Of a stretch of 64,000 nucleotides of DNA, positions 1-9,810 are shown piece by piece. This stretch comes from Prochlorococcus sp. AG-347-L20 (GTDB taxonomy: Bacteria; Cyanobacteriota; Cyanobacteriia; PCC-6307; Cyanobiaceae). Both the position numbers and the translations under genes were made by a program. The DNA lies in assembly GCA_003281225.1 (NCBI GenBank), contig QCCP01000009.1:1-64000 (forward strand). Direction: 5' to 3'. Every line of letters starts with the position of its first letter. The first letter of the stretch is position 1. Under the pieces are notes generated by a model. It was not told the origin of the DNA and did not search any database. It saw nothing but the letters and a program-made list of their open reading frames with translations.

Positions 1-470
1 TTGATAATTTCAGGAAAAGGCAGTCTAGGGATCAGGACGATTTAAAAATCCAACTTGTTTCAAAGACTTTAACTGCAATACTTCCTATTGTTGATAATTT
101 TGAAAGAGCAAGACAACAACTTAAACCAGAAAGTGAAGAAGCTCAAGCTCTTCATAGAAGTTATCAAGGATTGTATAAACAACTTGTAGAAGTTTTAAAA
201 CAACAGGGAGTGTCACCCATGAGAGTTGTTGGTCAGCAATTTGATCCAAACTTGCATGAAGCCGTATTAAGAGAACCTAGTGAAGAGTTTGAAGAGGATT
301 TTATTATTGAAGAATTGCAACGTGGATATCATCTAGAAGGTAAGGTTTTGAGACATGCATTGGTTAAGGTTTCTATGGGACCAGGTAAACAAAATTCACA
401 ACAGGAAGTAGAAAAGGATACAGTTGAAGGGGATGCTAACTCAGAGGTAAATACTTCTGAAGATGTATAA
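1..470 (+). CDS. grpE: GrpE nucleotide exchange factor (5' truncated by window)
   Basis: The reading frame is open from the window edge (codons from base 3), so the visible 155 codons are the C-terminal part of the gene. The residues around [14 protein letters not shown], then [18 protein letters not shown] and FDPNLHEAV, are typical of the GrpE dimer helix and beta-wing head. GrpE drives ADP release from DnaK in the cytosolic Hsp70 cycle. The first ATG inside the window lies well within the family domain and is not the start. It is followed 29 bases later by dnaJ, so the pair forms a chaperone operon. The acidic tail after about visible residue 130 is low complexity. Confidence 0.95.
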   Translation, partial: DNFRKRQSRDQDDLKIQLVSKTLTAILPIVDNFERARQQLKPESEEAQALHRSYQGLYKQLVEVLKQQGVSPMRVVGQQFDPNLHEAVLREPSEEFEEDFIIEELQRGYHLEGKVLRHALVKVSMGPGKQNSQQEVEKDTVEGDANSEVNTSEDV

Positions 471-499
471 ATTCCAAATTCTTATTTGAGCATTATCTA

Positions 500-1624
500 A
501 TGGCTGATTTTTACCAAATACTTGGAGTTTCAAGAGATGCTGATGCGGATACCTTAAAAAGGGCTTATAGAAAATTAGCAAGACAATACCATCCTGATGT
601 TAATAAAGAACCTGGTGCGGAAGATAAATTTAAAGAAATTGGTAAGGCTTATGAAGCATTAGCTGATCCTGAAACTAGAGCAAGATATGACCAATTTGGA
701 GAAGCAGGCCTTGGGGGTGCAGCTGGAATGCCTGATATGGGAGATATGGGTGGCTTCGCAGATTTATTTGAAACTTTTTTTAATGGCTTTGGGGGGCAAA
801 ATCCACAAGGAGGAAGAACACAAAGAAGAGGCCCTCAACAAGGAGATGATCTAAGGTATGACCTTAATATTGACTTTAAAGATGCAATTTTTGGCCAACA
901 AAGAGAAATTAAAATTCCTCATTTGGAGACATGTGAAGTCTGTAGGGGAACAGGTGCAAAACCAGGAACAGGACCCAAAACTTGTTCAACATGTGGTGGA
1001 AGTGGACAAGTTAGAAGAGCTACAAGAACACCTTTTGGTAATTTCACACAAGTAGCTGAATGTCCTTCATGTAATGGGGCTGGCCAGATAATTGCAGATC
1101 CATGTGTAACTTGCGGTGGTAATGGCGTAAAGCAAGTCAGAAAAAAATTAAGAATTAATATTCCGGCAGGAGTTGATACTGGCACAAAATTAAGAGTTTC
1201 CGGCGAGGGAAATGTTGGTTTGAGAGGGGGCCCACCTGGAGACCTTTATGTTTTTATAAAGGTTAAGAATGATTCAAAACTTAAAAGAGATGGTGTAACT
1301 ATTTATTCAGAAATAGCAGTGAGTTATTTACAGGCTATTTTAGGTGACACTGTAAAAATCACCACAGTTGATGGAGACGTTAATTTAAACATTCCAAGTG
1401 GTACGCAACCAAATACAACTCTTTCACTCGAGAATAAAGGGGTACCTAGACTTGGAAATCCGGTAGCGAGAGGAAATCATGAAGTTTTAGTAAAAGTAAA
1501 ATTACCAACTCGTATAACCGACTCAGAACGAGAGCTGTTAGAGGGTTTAGCTTCTCAATATTCAGATAAAAATATTAATTCCAGTAGTGGACTGTTTAGT
1601 AAATTATTTGGTAAAGAATCTTAA
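500..1624 (+). CDS. dnaJ: Chaperone DnaJ (Hsp40, type I)
   Basis: This is a 374-residue full-length type I DnaJ. The N-terminal J domain has the HPD triad at residues 31-33, which stimulates DnaK ATPase activity. A Gly/Phe/Met-rich linker follows at about 70-115. The zinc domain has four CxxCxGxG-type motifs ([32 protein letters not shown]; the fourth ends GN rather than a second G-x-G). The C-terminal client-binding domains complete it. It acts with DnaK and the upstream GrpE in protein folding. Its stop codon overlaps the start of the next gene by one base (TAATG), which suggests translational coupling. Confidence 0.97.
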   Translation: MADFYQILGVSRDADADTLKRAYRKLARQYHPDVNKEPGAEDKFKEIGKAYEALADPETRARYDQFGEAGLGGAAGMPDMGDMGGFADLFETFFNGFGGQNPQGGRTQRRGPQQGDDLRYDLNIDFKDAIFGQQREIKIPHLETCEVCRGTGAKPGTGPKTCSTCGGSGQVRRATRTPFGNFTQVAECPSCNGAGQIIADPCVTCGGNGVKQVRKKLRINIPAGVDTGTKLRVSGEGNVGLRGGPPGDLYVFIKVKNDSKLKRDGVTIYSEIAVSYLQAILGDTVKITTVDGDVNLNIPSGTQPNTTLSLENKGVPRLGNPVARGNHEVLVKVKLPTRITDSERELLEGLASQYSDKNINSSSGLFSKLFGKES

Positions 1625-1854
1625 TGACTTCCTTAAAGCATTTGGATCTTAAATCTGTTCCATGTCCTTTAAATGTTGTCAAAATTAAATTGGCTTTGGA
1701 GAAGTTATCTAAAAATGAACAACTTATTGTTGAACTAGATAAAGGTGAACCAGAAGAAATGGTATTAAACAATTTAAAAGAGATGGGATGTTTATTTAAA
1801 CAAATCAAAGAAAATGAAAAATTTATAAAAATAAAAATATTGAATGAAAACTAA
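1624..1854 (+). CDS. TusA/SirA-like sulfurtransferase-family protein
   Basis: This 76-residue protein has the TusA-family layout: an N-terminal DLKSVPCPLNVVKIKLALEKL segment with the conserved Cys14-Pro15, then a two-layer alpha/beta fold of family-typical length. TusA proteins carry a persulfide on this Cys and pass sulfur to tRNA thiolation or cofactor pathways. The classical CPxP motif is here CPLN, so the second proline is missing. The specific acceptor is unknown. It is coupled to dnaJ (1-base overlap) and overlaps the start of rsgA by 11 bases, so all are probably cotranscribed. Confidence 0.75.
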   Translation: MTSLKHLDLKSVPCPLNVVKIKLALEKLSKNEQLIVELDKGEPEEMVLNNLKEMGCLFKQIKENEKFIKIKILNEN

Positions 1855-2761
1855 TAGTAAATATTTAGGTTTAGTTACGAAAAAATTTAATGACTTTTTT
1901 TTGGTTGATTTAAAAAATCAAGAAAACTCTGGAAATAGCCAGAAATTTTTATGTAAGGTTAAGAAGTCTATAAATTTCAAGGATCAATTAATTTATGTTG
2001 GAGACGAAGTAGAGATTGAAAAAATTGACTTTAAAACTAAACGCGCAGTAATAACAAGTCTAATAAAAAGAAAAAACCTTTTAGTTAGACCCTCGGTTGC
2101 AAATATTTCTAACATATACGTTACTTTTTCCGTTGAAGAACCAGAGTTAAATTTATCTCAAGTTAATAGGTTTTTGATATCAGCAGAATCAATGGGAGTT
2201 GAAGTCTCATTAGTTTTGACAAAGTGTGATTTAATTTCTGATAAAAGAAGATCATATTTACTTGATAAATTTGAGAAATGGGGTTACAAAGCAATAACTT
2301 TAAATTTACAAAAATCTGATTGCTTTAAAAATTTATTAGCTGAGTTAAAGCAAAAAGAATGTTCAATTTTTATGGGCCCATCCGGAGTTGGTAAAACTAC
2401 TTTGCTAAATATGATTATTCCAGGTCTTCAAAATAGTACTGCTCCAGTTTCTAATAAAATTAAGAGAGGAAAAAATACTACTCGAAATGTTGAGTTATTT
2501 TCTTTGTCGAATCAAAGTTTTATTGTGGATACTCCTGGTTTTAATATGCAACCTCTAGAGGTTGATATTAAGTTTTTACCAAATCTTTATTCAGAAATAT
2601 ATAAACAGGTAATCGAAGAAGGAATTAAGTGTAAATTTCGTAATTGCTTACATTTAAACGATGAGGGATGTAATTTAAATAAATCCTTCGAAAGATATTC
2701 TTTTTATAGAGAAATGATTGATTCTTCTAAGATTCACTATTATCAAAACCAGGAAGATTAA
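1844..2761 (+). CDS. rsgA: Ribosome small-subunit-dependent GTPase A
   Basis: A 305-residue circularly permuted GTPase. An N-terminal OB-fold covers about residues 1-80. The G4 motif TKCD at 126-129 precedes the P-loop GPSGVGKTT at 178-186, and the DTPGF G3 motif follows. A C-terminal Cys/His zinc-binding segment contains [14 protein letters not shown]. This G4-before-G1 order is diagnostic of RsgA/YjeQ, which checks late maturation of the 30S subunit. It overlaps the preceding tusA-like gene by 11 bases. Its 3' end overlaps the convergent ebfC by 35 bases, a long antisense overlap. Confidence 0.95.
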   Translation: MKTNSKYLGLVTKKFNDFFLVDLKNQENSGNSQKFLCKVKKSINFKDQLIYVGDEVEIEKIDFKTKRAVITSLIKRKNLLVRPSVANISNIYVTFSVEEPELNLSQVNRFLISAESMGVEVSLVLTKCDLISDKRRSYLLDKFEKWGYKAITLNLQKSDCFKNLLAELKQKECSIFMGPSGVGKTTLLNMIIPGLQNSTAPVSNKIKRGKNTTRNVELFSLSNQSFIVDTPGFNMQPLEVDIKFLPNLYSEIYKQVIEEGIKCKFRNCLHLNDEGCNLNKSFERYSFYREMIDSSKIHYYQNQED

Positions 2762-3077
2762 GATTTAATCCACCAGTCAAATCATTCATCTTTTCTTTCA
2801 TAGTTGTAGTTGATAATTCATGAGCTTTTTGAATAGCTTGAAGAATATTTTGCTCTATTTGTTCTTTATTTGAATTTAAGATATTTTCTTGTACTTCTAC
2901 CTTTAAAGGAAGTTGGTTTCCACTTATCCAGACCTTTATCATATCATCATCACTTTTGCCTTCAATCTCCATATTTTCAAGTTCATCTTGTAATTTTTGA
3001 GCATCTTGCTGAATTTGTTTAGCTTTTTTAAAAGCTTCTGTAAGTTGTCCAAAGTTAGGAAGTCCAAAACCCGCCAT
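2727..3077 (-). CDS. ebfC: YbaB/EbfC-family nucleoid-associated protein
   Basis: A 116-residue protein with the YbaB/EbfC pattern: a Gly/Phe-rich N-terminus, a long coiled-coil helix ([19 protein letters not shown]), a beta segment ([14 protein letters not shown]) and a C-terminal helix containing [18 protein letters not shown]. Family members are small dimeric DNA-binding proteins of the nucleoid. It lies just upstream (17 bases) of murB in the direction of murC-murB transcription, so it probably ends that operon. Its 3' end overlaps rsgA. Confidence 0.93.
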   Translation of the reverse strand: MAGFGLPNFGQLTEAFKKAKQIQQDAQKLQDELENMEIEGKSDDDMIKVWISGNQLPLKVEVQENILNSNKEQIEQNILQAIQKAHELSTTTMKEKMNDLTGGLNLNLPGFDNSES

Positions 3078-3094
3078 TTTGTAAAAACGTTTCT

Positions 3095-3988
3095 TTAGTT
3101 AGGATAGTCAAAACCAATCATTCTTACTTCCGGTTGCAAATAAATCCCTTTGTTTTGTAGTACTTTTTGTTGAATTACTGTTATTAATTCATAAATATCT
3201 TTTGAACTTGCTGATGAAGTGTTAATTATAAAATTTGAATGAATTGTAGAAATTTCAGCACCGCCAATTTTAAATCCCTTTAAACCCAAATCATCAATTA
3301 ATTTTGCTGCATAATTATTTTCAGGATTTTTAAAAACACTACCAAAGCTTGGCTGATGATATGGTTGTGTTTCTGTTTTTAATTTAAGGTTATTTTTGGT
3401 TGTTTGAATTAATTTTTCTAGATTTCCATTAGGTTCAAAATGTAATCTTGCACTAATAATTGTTAATTCGTTTTTTTGAAAAGAGCTAAATCTATACTCA
3501 AAATTGATATCTTTTTTTGCAATTTCAAGTTTTTCATGAGTTTTATTATTTATAACTTTTACGGAAATAAGATTTTTTGCTAGCGATAAATTACTTGTGC
3601 CAGCATTCATATAAATTGCTCCTCCCAATGTTCCGGGAATTCCGACAGCCCATTCACCTCCTTGTAATCCATTTTTAGCAAGAGAATTAGATAATGTTGG
3701 GAGCATTACACCTGCTTCCGCTTCAACAATTCCTGAAAATGACTCTATTTTTAGAGATTTCAATTTTTTTGTACAAACAACTAGGCCTTTTATGAAAATA
3801 TTATTTATTAAAAGATTTGAACCTGCGCCAATTATTTGACATCTTTGTTTGTTTAAATTAGCCCATTTTATTAGATATGAAAGTTCTTCAACGTTTCTTG
3901 GCTCAGCAAAATATTCAGCTACTCCTCCCACTTTAATAGTTGTATAACTACTTAAATTACATTTTTCAGAAAAAATTTTTTTATTCAT
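3095..3988 (-). CDS. murB: UDP-N-acetylenolpyruvoylglucosamine reductase MurB
   Basis: A 297-residue flavoprotein that reduces UDP-GlcNAc-enolpyruvate to UDP-MurNAc with NADPH, the second committed step of peptidoglycan precursor synthesis in the cytoplasm. Visible motifs are the FAD-binding GAGSNLLI and [15 protein letters not shown], and the active-site segment [11 protein letters not shown], whose catalytic Ser is in SFGSVF. Its length fits the short type II MurB. It lies 16 bases downstream of murC on the same strand and upstream of ebfC, forming a murC-murB-ebfC operon. Confidence 0.97.
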   Translation of the reverse strand: MNKKIFSEKCNLSSYTTIKVGGVAEYFAEPRNVEELSYLIKWANLNKQRCQIIGAGSNLLINNIFIKGLVVCTKKLKSLKIESFSGIVEAEAGVMLPTLSNSLAKNGLQGGEWAVGIPGTLGGAIYMNAGTSNLSLAKNLISVKVINNKTHEKLEIAKKDINFEYRFSSFQKNELTIISARLHFEPNGNLEKLIQTTKNNLKLKTETQPYHQPSFGSVFKNPENNYAAKLIDDLGLKGFKIGGAEISTIHSNFIINTSSASSKDIYELITVIQQKVLQNKGIYLQPEVRMIGFDYPN

Positions 3989-4004
3989 AAATTAATTATT
4001 TATT

Positions 4005-5414
4005 TTAATTATATTTTTCACTTAAAATTGACCATAAATTATGACAATCACCTGCTCCCATATTCAAAATTAAATCACCTTTTTGAGTTAATTTGTAAAA
4101 ATTCTTTGTAACTTCATAATAATTATTTATGTAAATAACATTTTTATTTTTTTTATAAATCAGATCAGTGATAATTTTCGAAGTAATTTTATCTTCGTTT
4201 CCCTCTCCTGCTCCATAAATACTGGTTACATAAATTACATCTGCTTTTGATAATTCTTCAGCGAATTCTTCAGTAAATTGCTTTACTCGAGAGTATCTAT
4301 GAGGTTGAAATATAGCTATTAATCTACTTTTTTGACATTCATTATTATGTTTTTGCTGAATGAATAATCTTCCTAATTTAATCGTTTCTTTTATTTCGTT
4401 TGGGTGATGTGCATAATCATCATATAAACTTCTTTCATCTATTTGACCTCTGAATTCAAATCTTTTTTTTGGGAGTTTCAGATATTTTATATTTTTCTTA
4501 ATTTCTATAAAATCTACACCTATCATTCTTGAAGCTGCTATTGCTGCGGTAATATTAGATAGATTGTGTAATCCTGGAATTGGAATATTCAAACTACTAA
4601 TAAAATTTTCATTTTCATAATATTTTCCAATTGTATACTTTGAATTAATTTCAGTCGGAATTATTGCATAAGCTACGTTTTTAGCCGTAGTGTTTGACCA
4701 CTTACAATTAGAATAAAAATTATTTCTTGAGATTTCACAATCAAAATTAAGTAGTAATTTTTTAGAGTTTTCAGCAAAACTTTTAAAAGAAGATATGACT
4801 TCACTTAAATTAGAAAAGTGATCGCAATGATCATAATCAATGTTATTTATTATTCCGATATCAGACTTATATTTGTTAATTGTCCCATCAGATTCATCAA
4901 CTTCAGCCACTAAGAATTTTGTATTTTCTAAATGACAATTAGAGTTGTAAATAGGAATTATTCCTCCAGTTATTGTAGAAGAATTACGTGTACATAACTC
5001 AAGTATTGTAGAAAGAAATGTACTGGTTGATGTTTTTCCGTGGCTGCCGGCTACCGCCAATGTAGTATAAGTTTTCATTAGCATTGCGAGTATCTCTGAA
5101 CGATGTTTTATTGATAAATTTTTTTCTCTGCAGTACAATAATTCTTCATTTTCTGGCTTGATCGCGGAGCTTACAACAAAATTAATCAATTTGTTGGTAA
5201 ATTTTGAAATAACAAATTTAATATTTTGTTGAATTTGAGAAGTAAAGATTACTGCACCTAATTTCTCCAATTTTTTAGTTTCATCGTTTTTAACTAAATC
5301 AGATCCTGAAACTGAACAACCTTTTTTGAGTAAACCTATTGCTAACGCTGACATTCCAATACCTCCAATCCCAATAAAATGAAAATGACTTTTCAACAGT
5401 AATTTTTTATCCAA
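4005..5414 (-). CDS. murC: UDP-N-acetylmuramate--L-alanine ligase MurC
   Basis: A 469-residue Mur ligase that adds the first amino acid of the peptidoglycan stem peptide. The N-terminal Rossmann motif GIGGIGMSALA is at about 15-25 and the ATP-binding loop GSHGKT at 123-128. The central-domain DYDHCDHF and the C-terminal-domain YDDYAHHPNE motif are present. It is the first gene of the leftward murC-murB-ebfC operon. Its promoter must lie in the 192-base divergent spacer shared with gap2 (5415-5606). Confidence 0.97.
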   Translation of the reverse strand: MDKKLLLKSHFHFIGIGGIGMSALAIGLLKKGCSVSGSDLVKNDETKKLEKLGAVIFTSQIQQNIKFVISKFTNKLINFVVSSAIKPENEELLYCREKNLSIKHRSEILAMLMKTYTTLAVAGSHGKTSTSTFLSTILELCTRNSSTITGGIIPIYNSNCHLENTKFLVAEVDESDGTINKYKSDIGIINNIDYDHCDHFSNLSEVISSFKSFAENSKKLLLNFDCEISRNNFYSNCKWSNTTAKNVAYAIIPTEINSKYTIGKYYENENFISSLNIPIPGLHNLSNITAAIAASRMIGVDFIEIKKNIKYLKLPKKRFEFRGQIDERSLYDDYAHHPNEIKETIKLGRLFIQQKHNNECQKSRLIAIFQPHRYSRVKQFTEEFAEELSKADVIYVTSIYGAGEGNEDKITSKIITDLIYKKNKNVIYINNYYEVTKNFYKLTQKGDLILNMGAGDCHNLWSILSEKYN

Positions 5415-5606
5415 TGTTTATCTTTTACTTAAATCAAAATAACTTCTAGGTAAAATTTTGCTATTTTTTCTTAAAAAAAATGTTTTTTTTTCTTGAATTA
5501 ATACAAAACTAGACTTATTTGCTTAATAAATCAAAAAAACCTTACGTTATTGCACAAAATTCAGTATGATCAGCAACTTAGGTTAATCATTTAGAAATTA
5601 TTAGTT

Positions 5607-6629
5607 ATGACTTTGCGTGTTGCAATTAACGGCTTTGGCAGAATTGGTCGAAACTTTATGCGTTGTTGGCTTAGTAGAGGGGCTTACACCAATATTGAAG
5701 TAGTTGGAATTAACGTTACTTCAGATCCTAAGACTAATGCTCATCTATTAAAGTATGACTCAGTTCTTGGTCAACTTGATGGCGTTGATATTCAATATAC
5801 TGATGATACTTTTGTAATTAATAACAAGACAATTAAATGTTTCTCTGATAGAAACCCAATGAATCTCCCATGGAAAGACTGGGGTGTAGATTTGGTTATT
5901 GAATCTACTGGAGTATTTAATACAGATGTAGGTGCAAGTAAGCACTTAGAGGTAGGCGCAAAAAAAGTCATCTTGACTGCTCCTGGTAAAGGTGATGGCG
6001 TTGGTACTTATGTAGTTGGAGTCAATGCTGATACTTATAAACATAAAGATTATGATATTTTGAGTAATGCTAGTTGTACAACGAACTGTTTAGCTCCAGT
6101 AGTTAAAGTTTTAGACCAAACTTTTGGGATTAAAAAAGGCTTGATGACTACAATTCATAGTTATACAGGGGATCAAAGAATTTTAGATAATAGTCATAGA
6201 GATCTAAGAAGGGCTAGAGCTGCTGCTACAAACATCGTTCCTACTTCTACAGGAGCTGCAAAAGCAGTAGCTCTGGTTTACCCAGAAATGAAAGGCAAAT
6301 TAACAGGAATTGCAATGAGAGTTCCAACTCCTAACGTTTCAGCAGTAGATTTCGTTTTTGAATCTTCTAAATCTGTCACAGCTGAAGAAGTCAATAATAC
6401 TATCAAGGAAGCATCTCTAAGCTCAATGAAAGGCATTATTAAGTATGGAGATGAACCATTGGTGTCAAGCGATTATGCAGGTACTAATGAATCATCTATT
6501 GTTGATAGTGACCTTACCATGTGTATCGGAGATAACCTTGTAAAGGTGCTCGCATGGTATGACAATGAGTGGGGTTATAGTCAAAGAGTTGTAGATTTAG
6601 CAGAGATTGTTGCAAAAAATTGGGAATAA
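5607..6629 (+). CDS. gap2: Glyceraldehyde-3-phosphate dehydrogenase, Calvin-cycle type Gap2
   Basis: A 340-residue GAPDH. The N-terminal dinucleotide fold has [11 protein letters not shown] (9-19), the catalytic nucleophile is Cys157 in [12 protein letters not shown], and the C-terminal [13 protein letters not shown] is conserved. Length and the Gap2-like N-terminus with [19 protein letters not shown] match the cyanobacterial and plastid enzyme, which accepts NADPH and works in the Calvin cycle. It is monocistronic: divergent from murC and convergent with thiL, whose stop codon is immediately adjacent (no spacer). Confidence 0.96.
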   Translation: MTLRVAINGFGRIGRNFMRCWLSRGAYTNIEVVGINVTSDPKTNAHLLKYDSVLGQLDGVDIQYTDDTFVINNKTIKCFSDRNPMNLPWKDWGVDLVIESTGVFNTDVGASKHLEVGAKKVILTAPGKGDGVGTYVVGVNADTYKHKDYDILSNASCTTNCLAPVVKVLDQTFGIKKGLMTTIHSYTGDQRILDNSHRDLRRARAAATNIVPTSTGAAKAVALVYPEMKGKLTGIAMRVPTPNVSAVDFVFESSKSVTAEEVNNTIKEASLSSMKGIIKYGDEPLVSSDYAGTNESSIVDSDLTMCIGDNLVKVLAWYDNEWGYSQRVVDLAEIVAKNWE

Positions 6630-7616
6630 TTAAAAGTGCTTGAAAGGTCTTTTACTTAATAATTTGTTTTTGTTATTATCTTTAAATTCTATTGATGGTT
6701 CACCATCAGCAAAAAAACCAATCTCGTTAATATCTTTATCAAGTTTAGATAAATTCTTCGCCCATTTTTTTGGTAAGGAGAAGACTAATTCGTAATCTTC
6801 ACCTCCAAAAAAATAATACTCGTCCCATTTATCTCCTATTGGCCAATCTTTATCTTTGGGTATTTTTTCATAATTAATAATTGCTTTGCATTTGCTAGCA
6901 CTTGCTAAGTCTTGTAAAGCTTGAAATAGACCATCACTGCTATCAGTACATCCTATTCTCTTAATTTTTTTATTTGAGCGAGTTTTTATAAGATTTTTTA
7001 GAAAATTTGGGTAAATTTTAGGGCGACAAAAATGTTCAATCGATTTACTGATTAATCTTTTATCAAGAGAAATATCATTATCTAAATAAATTTTATTTTT
7101 AATTAAAAATCCTAGTTTGCTAAGACCATGAATTCCTGTAGTTAAAATTACATCTCCCGGTTTACATGCGTTTCTTCGTAATTCAAGTTCACCTTGAATC
7201 CCAAAGGCAGTAATTGATATGGCTTTTTGATTCCCTTTTGAGCAATCTCCTCCAAGAATTATGCCGCCATATTCTTTTAAAGCTTTATTTATTCCTTTAT
7301 ATAACTCTTCAACCCAAATCCACTCAGTTCTAGAAGGTAGAACTAGGTTTATTGTAATACCAATAGTTTTCTTGCTTCCACTGGATAATAAGTCAGAGAT
7401 GTTACTAACAACTGCTTTCCACCCAAGGTCCAAAGGACAAATGGTAGTTTCATTGAAATGAACATTTTCCACCAAAGAATCAGTATTAACAAGTAAATTT
7501 TCATTTTTAGTTTTGATTAAAGCGCAATCATCTGAAATTTGGTTTTTAGGCATAAACTTTCCTAGCCTATGAATTAATTCTTTTTCCCCTATATCTTCTA
7601 ATATTTCTTTATGCAT
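6630..7616 (-). CDS. thiL: Thiamine-monophosphate kinase
   Basis: A 328-residue AIR synthase/ThiL-fold enzyme that phosphorylates thiamine monophosphate to thiamine pyrophosphate. Supporting segments are the N-terminal DDCALI, the VNTDSLVENVHF metal and nucleotide loop, GGDCSKG, and CTDSSDGLFQALQDLA, followed by FFGGEDYEL. All are characteristic of ThiL. Its start overlaps the end of the upstream cyclophilin gene by 8 bases, so the two are likely cotranscribed. Confidence 0.95.
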   Translation of the reverse strand: MHKEILEDIGEKELIHRLGKFMPKNQISDDCALIKTKNENLLVNTDSLVENVHFNETTICPLDLGWKAVVSNISDLLSSGSKKTIGITINLVLPSRTEWIWVEELYKGINKALKEYGGIILGGDCSKGNQKAISITAFGIQGELELRRNACKPGDVILTTGIHGLSKLGFLIKNKIYLDNDISLDKRLISKSIEHFCRPKIYPNFLKNLIKTRSNKKIKRIGCTDSSDGLFQALQDLASASKCKAIINYEKIPKDKDWPIGDKWDEYYFFGGEDYELVFSLPKKWAKNLSKLDKDINEIGFFADGEPSIEFKDNNKNKLLSKRPFKHF

Positions 7617-8700
7617 TTAATTTGAGGTTTTCAATCCCTTCTAAAACATCAATTGAAATAATTGTGTCATCTTTAGTAAGCTCTCCTAATACATCAAATC
7701 CATCTACAACGTAACCAAAGGCAGCATTCCTCCCGTCAATTAAATTGCGACCTGCTGGATTTAATTCTGCTTCATATAAAAAGAAGAAAAATTGCGATGA
7801 GCCATCATCAACTGCGGTATTTGAATGGGACCATCCTAGAGTTCCAAGTGTTGCAAAAGGTAATGTTGGCGTCTCTGTGTAAAGACCTAAATCTTCAAAA
7901 GTTTGATTATAAAAAGTATCTTGTTCATCAGGAATTCTAATTTCTAAGGGAACGTGACGTTCTTCGTTTGTTTCAGGATCTATGTAACCAATATCTTCAC
8001 CAATTGGATCACCTGTTTGCAGTACAAAAAATTCTTCTGCTCTGTTGATAGGTAAATCTTTGTAGAAGTTCTTTGAAGATAAATCTATAAATGCTCCCGC
8101 TGTAAGTGGGGCGTTAAATCCATCCACAATTGCTTCCATATCTCCTTTGGAGGTTTTTATATTGACTTTTGCTCTGCCCAGTAATCGTGGTAAATTATCA
8201 AATTCTTGGGGGATAGAGTATGGAAATTCATTTGGTAAAAAATATTCTTCTAATCCACCTATTTTACCTAAGGCATCTCTTCGGGCCGCTATAAATGAGT
8301 ATTTATCCTTTGATTTAGAGTAATCTTGAAGACTATCAAAATTTTCTTTAAGCTCTAAAAAAGTTTTTTCAGCAATTTTCTTTTTATCGTTTGGTAATTC
8401 TTGAATAATTTTACTCTGGTATTTTTTTAGTAAAGATTGACATTTTGTAACAGTTTTCGTAAGAGCGGGCCATCTTCCTCCTCTTACAAGGTCACTAGTT
8501 TCTTCCAATTTGTGTTGAAGTTCTTGTAATTCAACTTGCTTGATAGGGAGGGCGTTTCTGAGGATTGCGCTAGGGTCTTTTACTGCATTTCCAGTAGGTA
8601 AATCAGCTAGTACTTGAATCGGTTTTAAGAGAAAAATCTGTAAAATTACAATAGATAGAATTAAGAAAAGTTTGTTCTGATTTGATAAGAATTTTTGCAT
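7609..8700 (-). CDS. Cyclophilin-type peptidyl-prolyl isomerase, CYP38/TLP40-like, exported
   Basis: A 363-residue protein with an N-terminal hydrophobic segment (about 11-32, ending VLA) that looks like a signal peptide. A helical region (about 45-150) follows, and then a cyclophilin domain from about 185 ([53 protein letters not shown]). The helical leader plus cyclophilin arrangement is that of the lumenal CYP38/TLP40 family, which supports photosystem II assembly in chloroplasts. A periplasmic or thylakoid lumen location is inferred. Prolyl isomerase activity may be weak, as in that family. It is divergent from efp with a 43-base gap. Confidence 0.85.
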   Translation of the reverse strand: MQKFLSNQNKLFLILSIVILQIFLLKPIQVLADLPTGNAVKDPSAILRNALPIKQVELQELQHKLEETSDLVRGGRWPALTKTVTKCQSLLKKYQSKIIQELPNDKKKIAEKTFLELKENFDSLQDYSKSKDKYSFIAARRDALGKIGGLEEYFLPNEFPYSIPQEFDNLPRLLGRAKVNIKTSKGDMEAIVDGFNAPLTAGAFIDLSSKNFYKDLPINRAEEFFVLQTGDPIGEDIGYIDPETNEERHVPLEIRIPDEQDTFYNQTFEDLGLYTETPTLPFATLGTLGWSHSNTAVDDGSSQFFFFLYEAELNPAGRNLIDGRNAAFGYVVDGFDVLGELTKDDTIISIDVLEGIENLKLNA

Positions 8701-8743
8701 AGCACTCTTGCAGGTTTATGATCCTTGGGGATGTAATACAGGA

Positions 8744-9304
8744 ATGATTTCCAGTAACGATTTTCGCACAGGTACTACCATCGAATTGGATGGACAAGTT
8801 TGGCGCGTTGTAGAATTTCTACATGTCAAGCCTGGCAAGGGTTCTGCTTTCGTGCGAACAAAATTAAAATCAGTTCAAAGCGGCAACGTGGTTGAAAAAA
8901 CTTTTCGAGCCGGAGAATCAGTACAGCAGGCTATCCTTGAGAAGTCTAACCTGCAGCATACTTATGTGGAGTCTGGCGATTATGTTTTTATGGACATGAC
9001 AAGTTTTGAAGAGACAAGACTCACCTCTGAACAAATCGGTAAAGGTGCAAAGTATTTGAAAGAGGGGATGGAGGTTAATGTAATTTTTCATAATGGTAAA
9101 GTTCTAGAAGTCGAACTTCCAATATCTATCACTTTGAAAGTTACTGAAACTGATCCAGGAGTTAAAGGAGATACTGCTAGTGGGGGCACTAAACCAGCTA
9201 TTCTAGAAACAGGTGCTCAAGTTATGGTTCCTTTATTTATTTCTGTGGGAGAAATGATTAAAGTTGATACTCGTAATGACAGTTATCTTGGACGTGAAAA
9301 TTAA
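8744..9304 (+). CDS. efp: Translation elongation factor P
   Basis: A 186-residue EF-P with KOW-like domain I ([22 protein letters not shown]), the modification loop [11 protein letters not shown] with its conserved Lys, and C-terminal OB domains ending [15 protein letters not shown] relieves ribosome stalling at polyproline. The frame is open 12 codons further upstream, but the ATG at 8744 gives the family-typical length and N-terminus, so I chose it. Its stop overlaps the accB start (TAATG), indicating coupling. Confidence 0.96.
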   Translation: MISSNDFRTGTTIELDGQVWRVVEFLHVKPGKGSAFVRTKLKSVQSGNVVEKTFRAGESVQQAILEKSNLQHTYVESGDYVFMDMTSFEETRLTSEQIGKGAKYLKEGMEVNVIFHNGKVLEVELPISITLKVTETDPGVKGDTASGGTKPAILETGAQVMVPLFISVGEMIKVDTRNDSYLGREN

Positions 9305-9810
9305 TGACTATGAAATTAGATCATGATGACTTAAATCGCTTAATAGAGAAAATCTCTACAAGTGACATACAAGAGTTCTCGCTTGAGGGAGAGGATTTTA
9401 AACTTGAAATAAAAAGGAATGTATTTGATCAGAACCAAGCTGTTAAAAATTTAGTTTCTAATACTTCATTTGATAAGCAAACAATTGCTAATCAAAAAAC
9501 TATTAATGACAATATTTCTATTGTTAATGACCCTGAAGCACCTCAGGTGGCGCCCCCGGGGCGTTCTGATCTAACTGAAATTACTTCTCCTATGGTTGGT
9601 ACATTTTATAGGGCTGCGGCGCCTGGTGAGGAGCCATTCGTCGAAGTAGGTAATAACGTTAAGGTCGGTCAAACCATTTGTATTTTGGAGGCAATGAAGT
9701 TAATGAATGAAATTGAATCTGAATTTAATGCTGAAATAGTAGAGATCCTTGTTGAAAATGGAACACCAGTTGAATTTGGCCAAGTTTTAATGCGTGTTAA
9801 GCAGTCTTGA
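9304..9810 (+). CDS. accB: Biotin carboxyl carrier protein of acetyl-CoA carboxylase
   Basis: A 168-residue BCCP. An N-terminal dimerisation helix is followed by a low-complexity linker (about 45-85, ending in a Pro/Gly patch). The biotinyl domain has the EAMKLMNE motif with the biotinylated Lys at 132. It carries carboxybiotin between biotin carboxylase (accC, at 56.1 kb here) and the carboxyltransferase in the first step of fatty-acid synthesis. It is coupled to efp by a 1-base overlap. Its 3' end overlaps the convergent pdxA by 24 bases. Confidence 0.97.
   Translation: MTMKLDHDDLNRLIEKISTSDIQEFSLEGEDFKLEIKRNVFDQNQAVKNLVSNTSFDKQTIANQKTINDNISIVNDPEAPQVAPPGRSDLTEITSPMVGTFYRAAAPGEEPFVEVGNNVKVGQTICILEAMKLMNEIESEFNAEIVEILVENGTPVEFGQVLMRVKQS

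Noticed and set aside
919-1185. Antisense ORF within dnaJ
   Set aside because: It is a shadow of the Cys/Gly-rich zinc domain on the other strand, without its own context.
8708-8743. Earlier ATG for efp giving 198 residues
   Set aside because: The extension does not resemble EF-P, whereas the ATG at 8744 gives the standard 186-residue protein.
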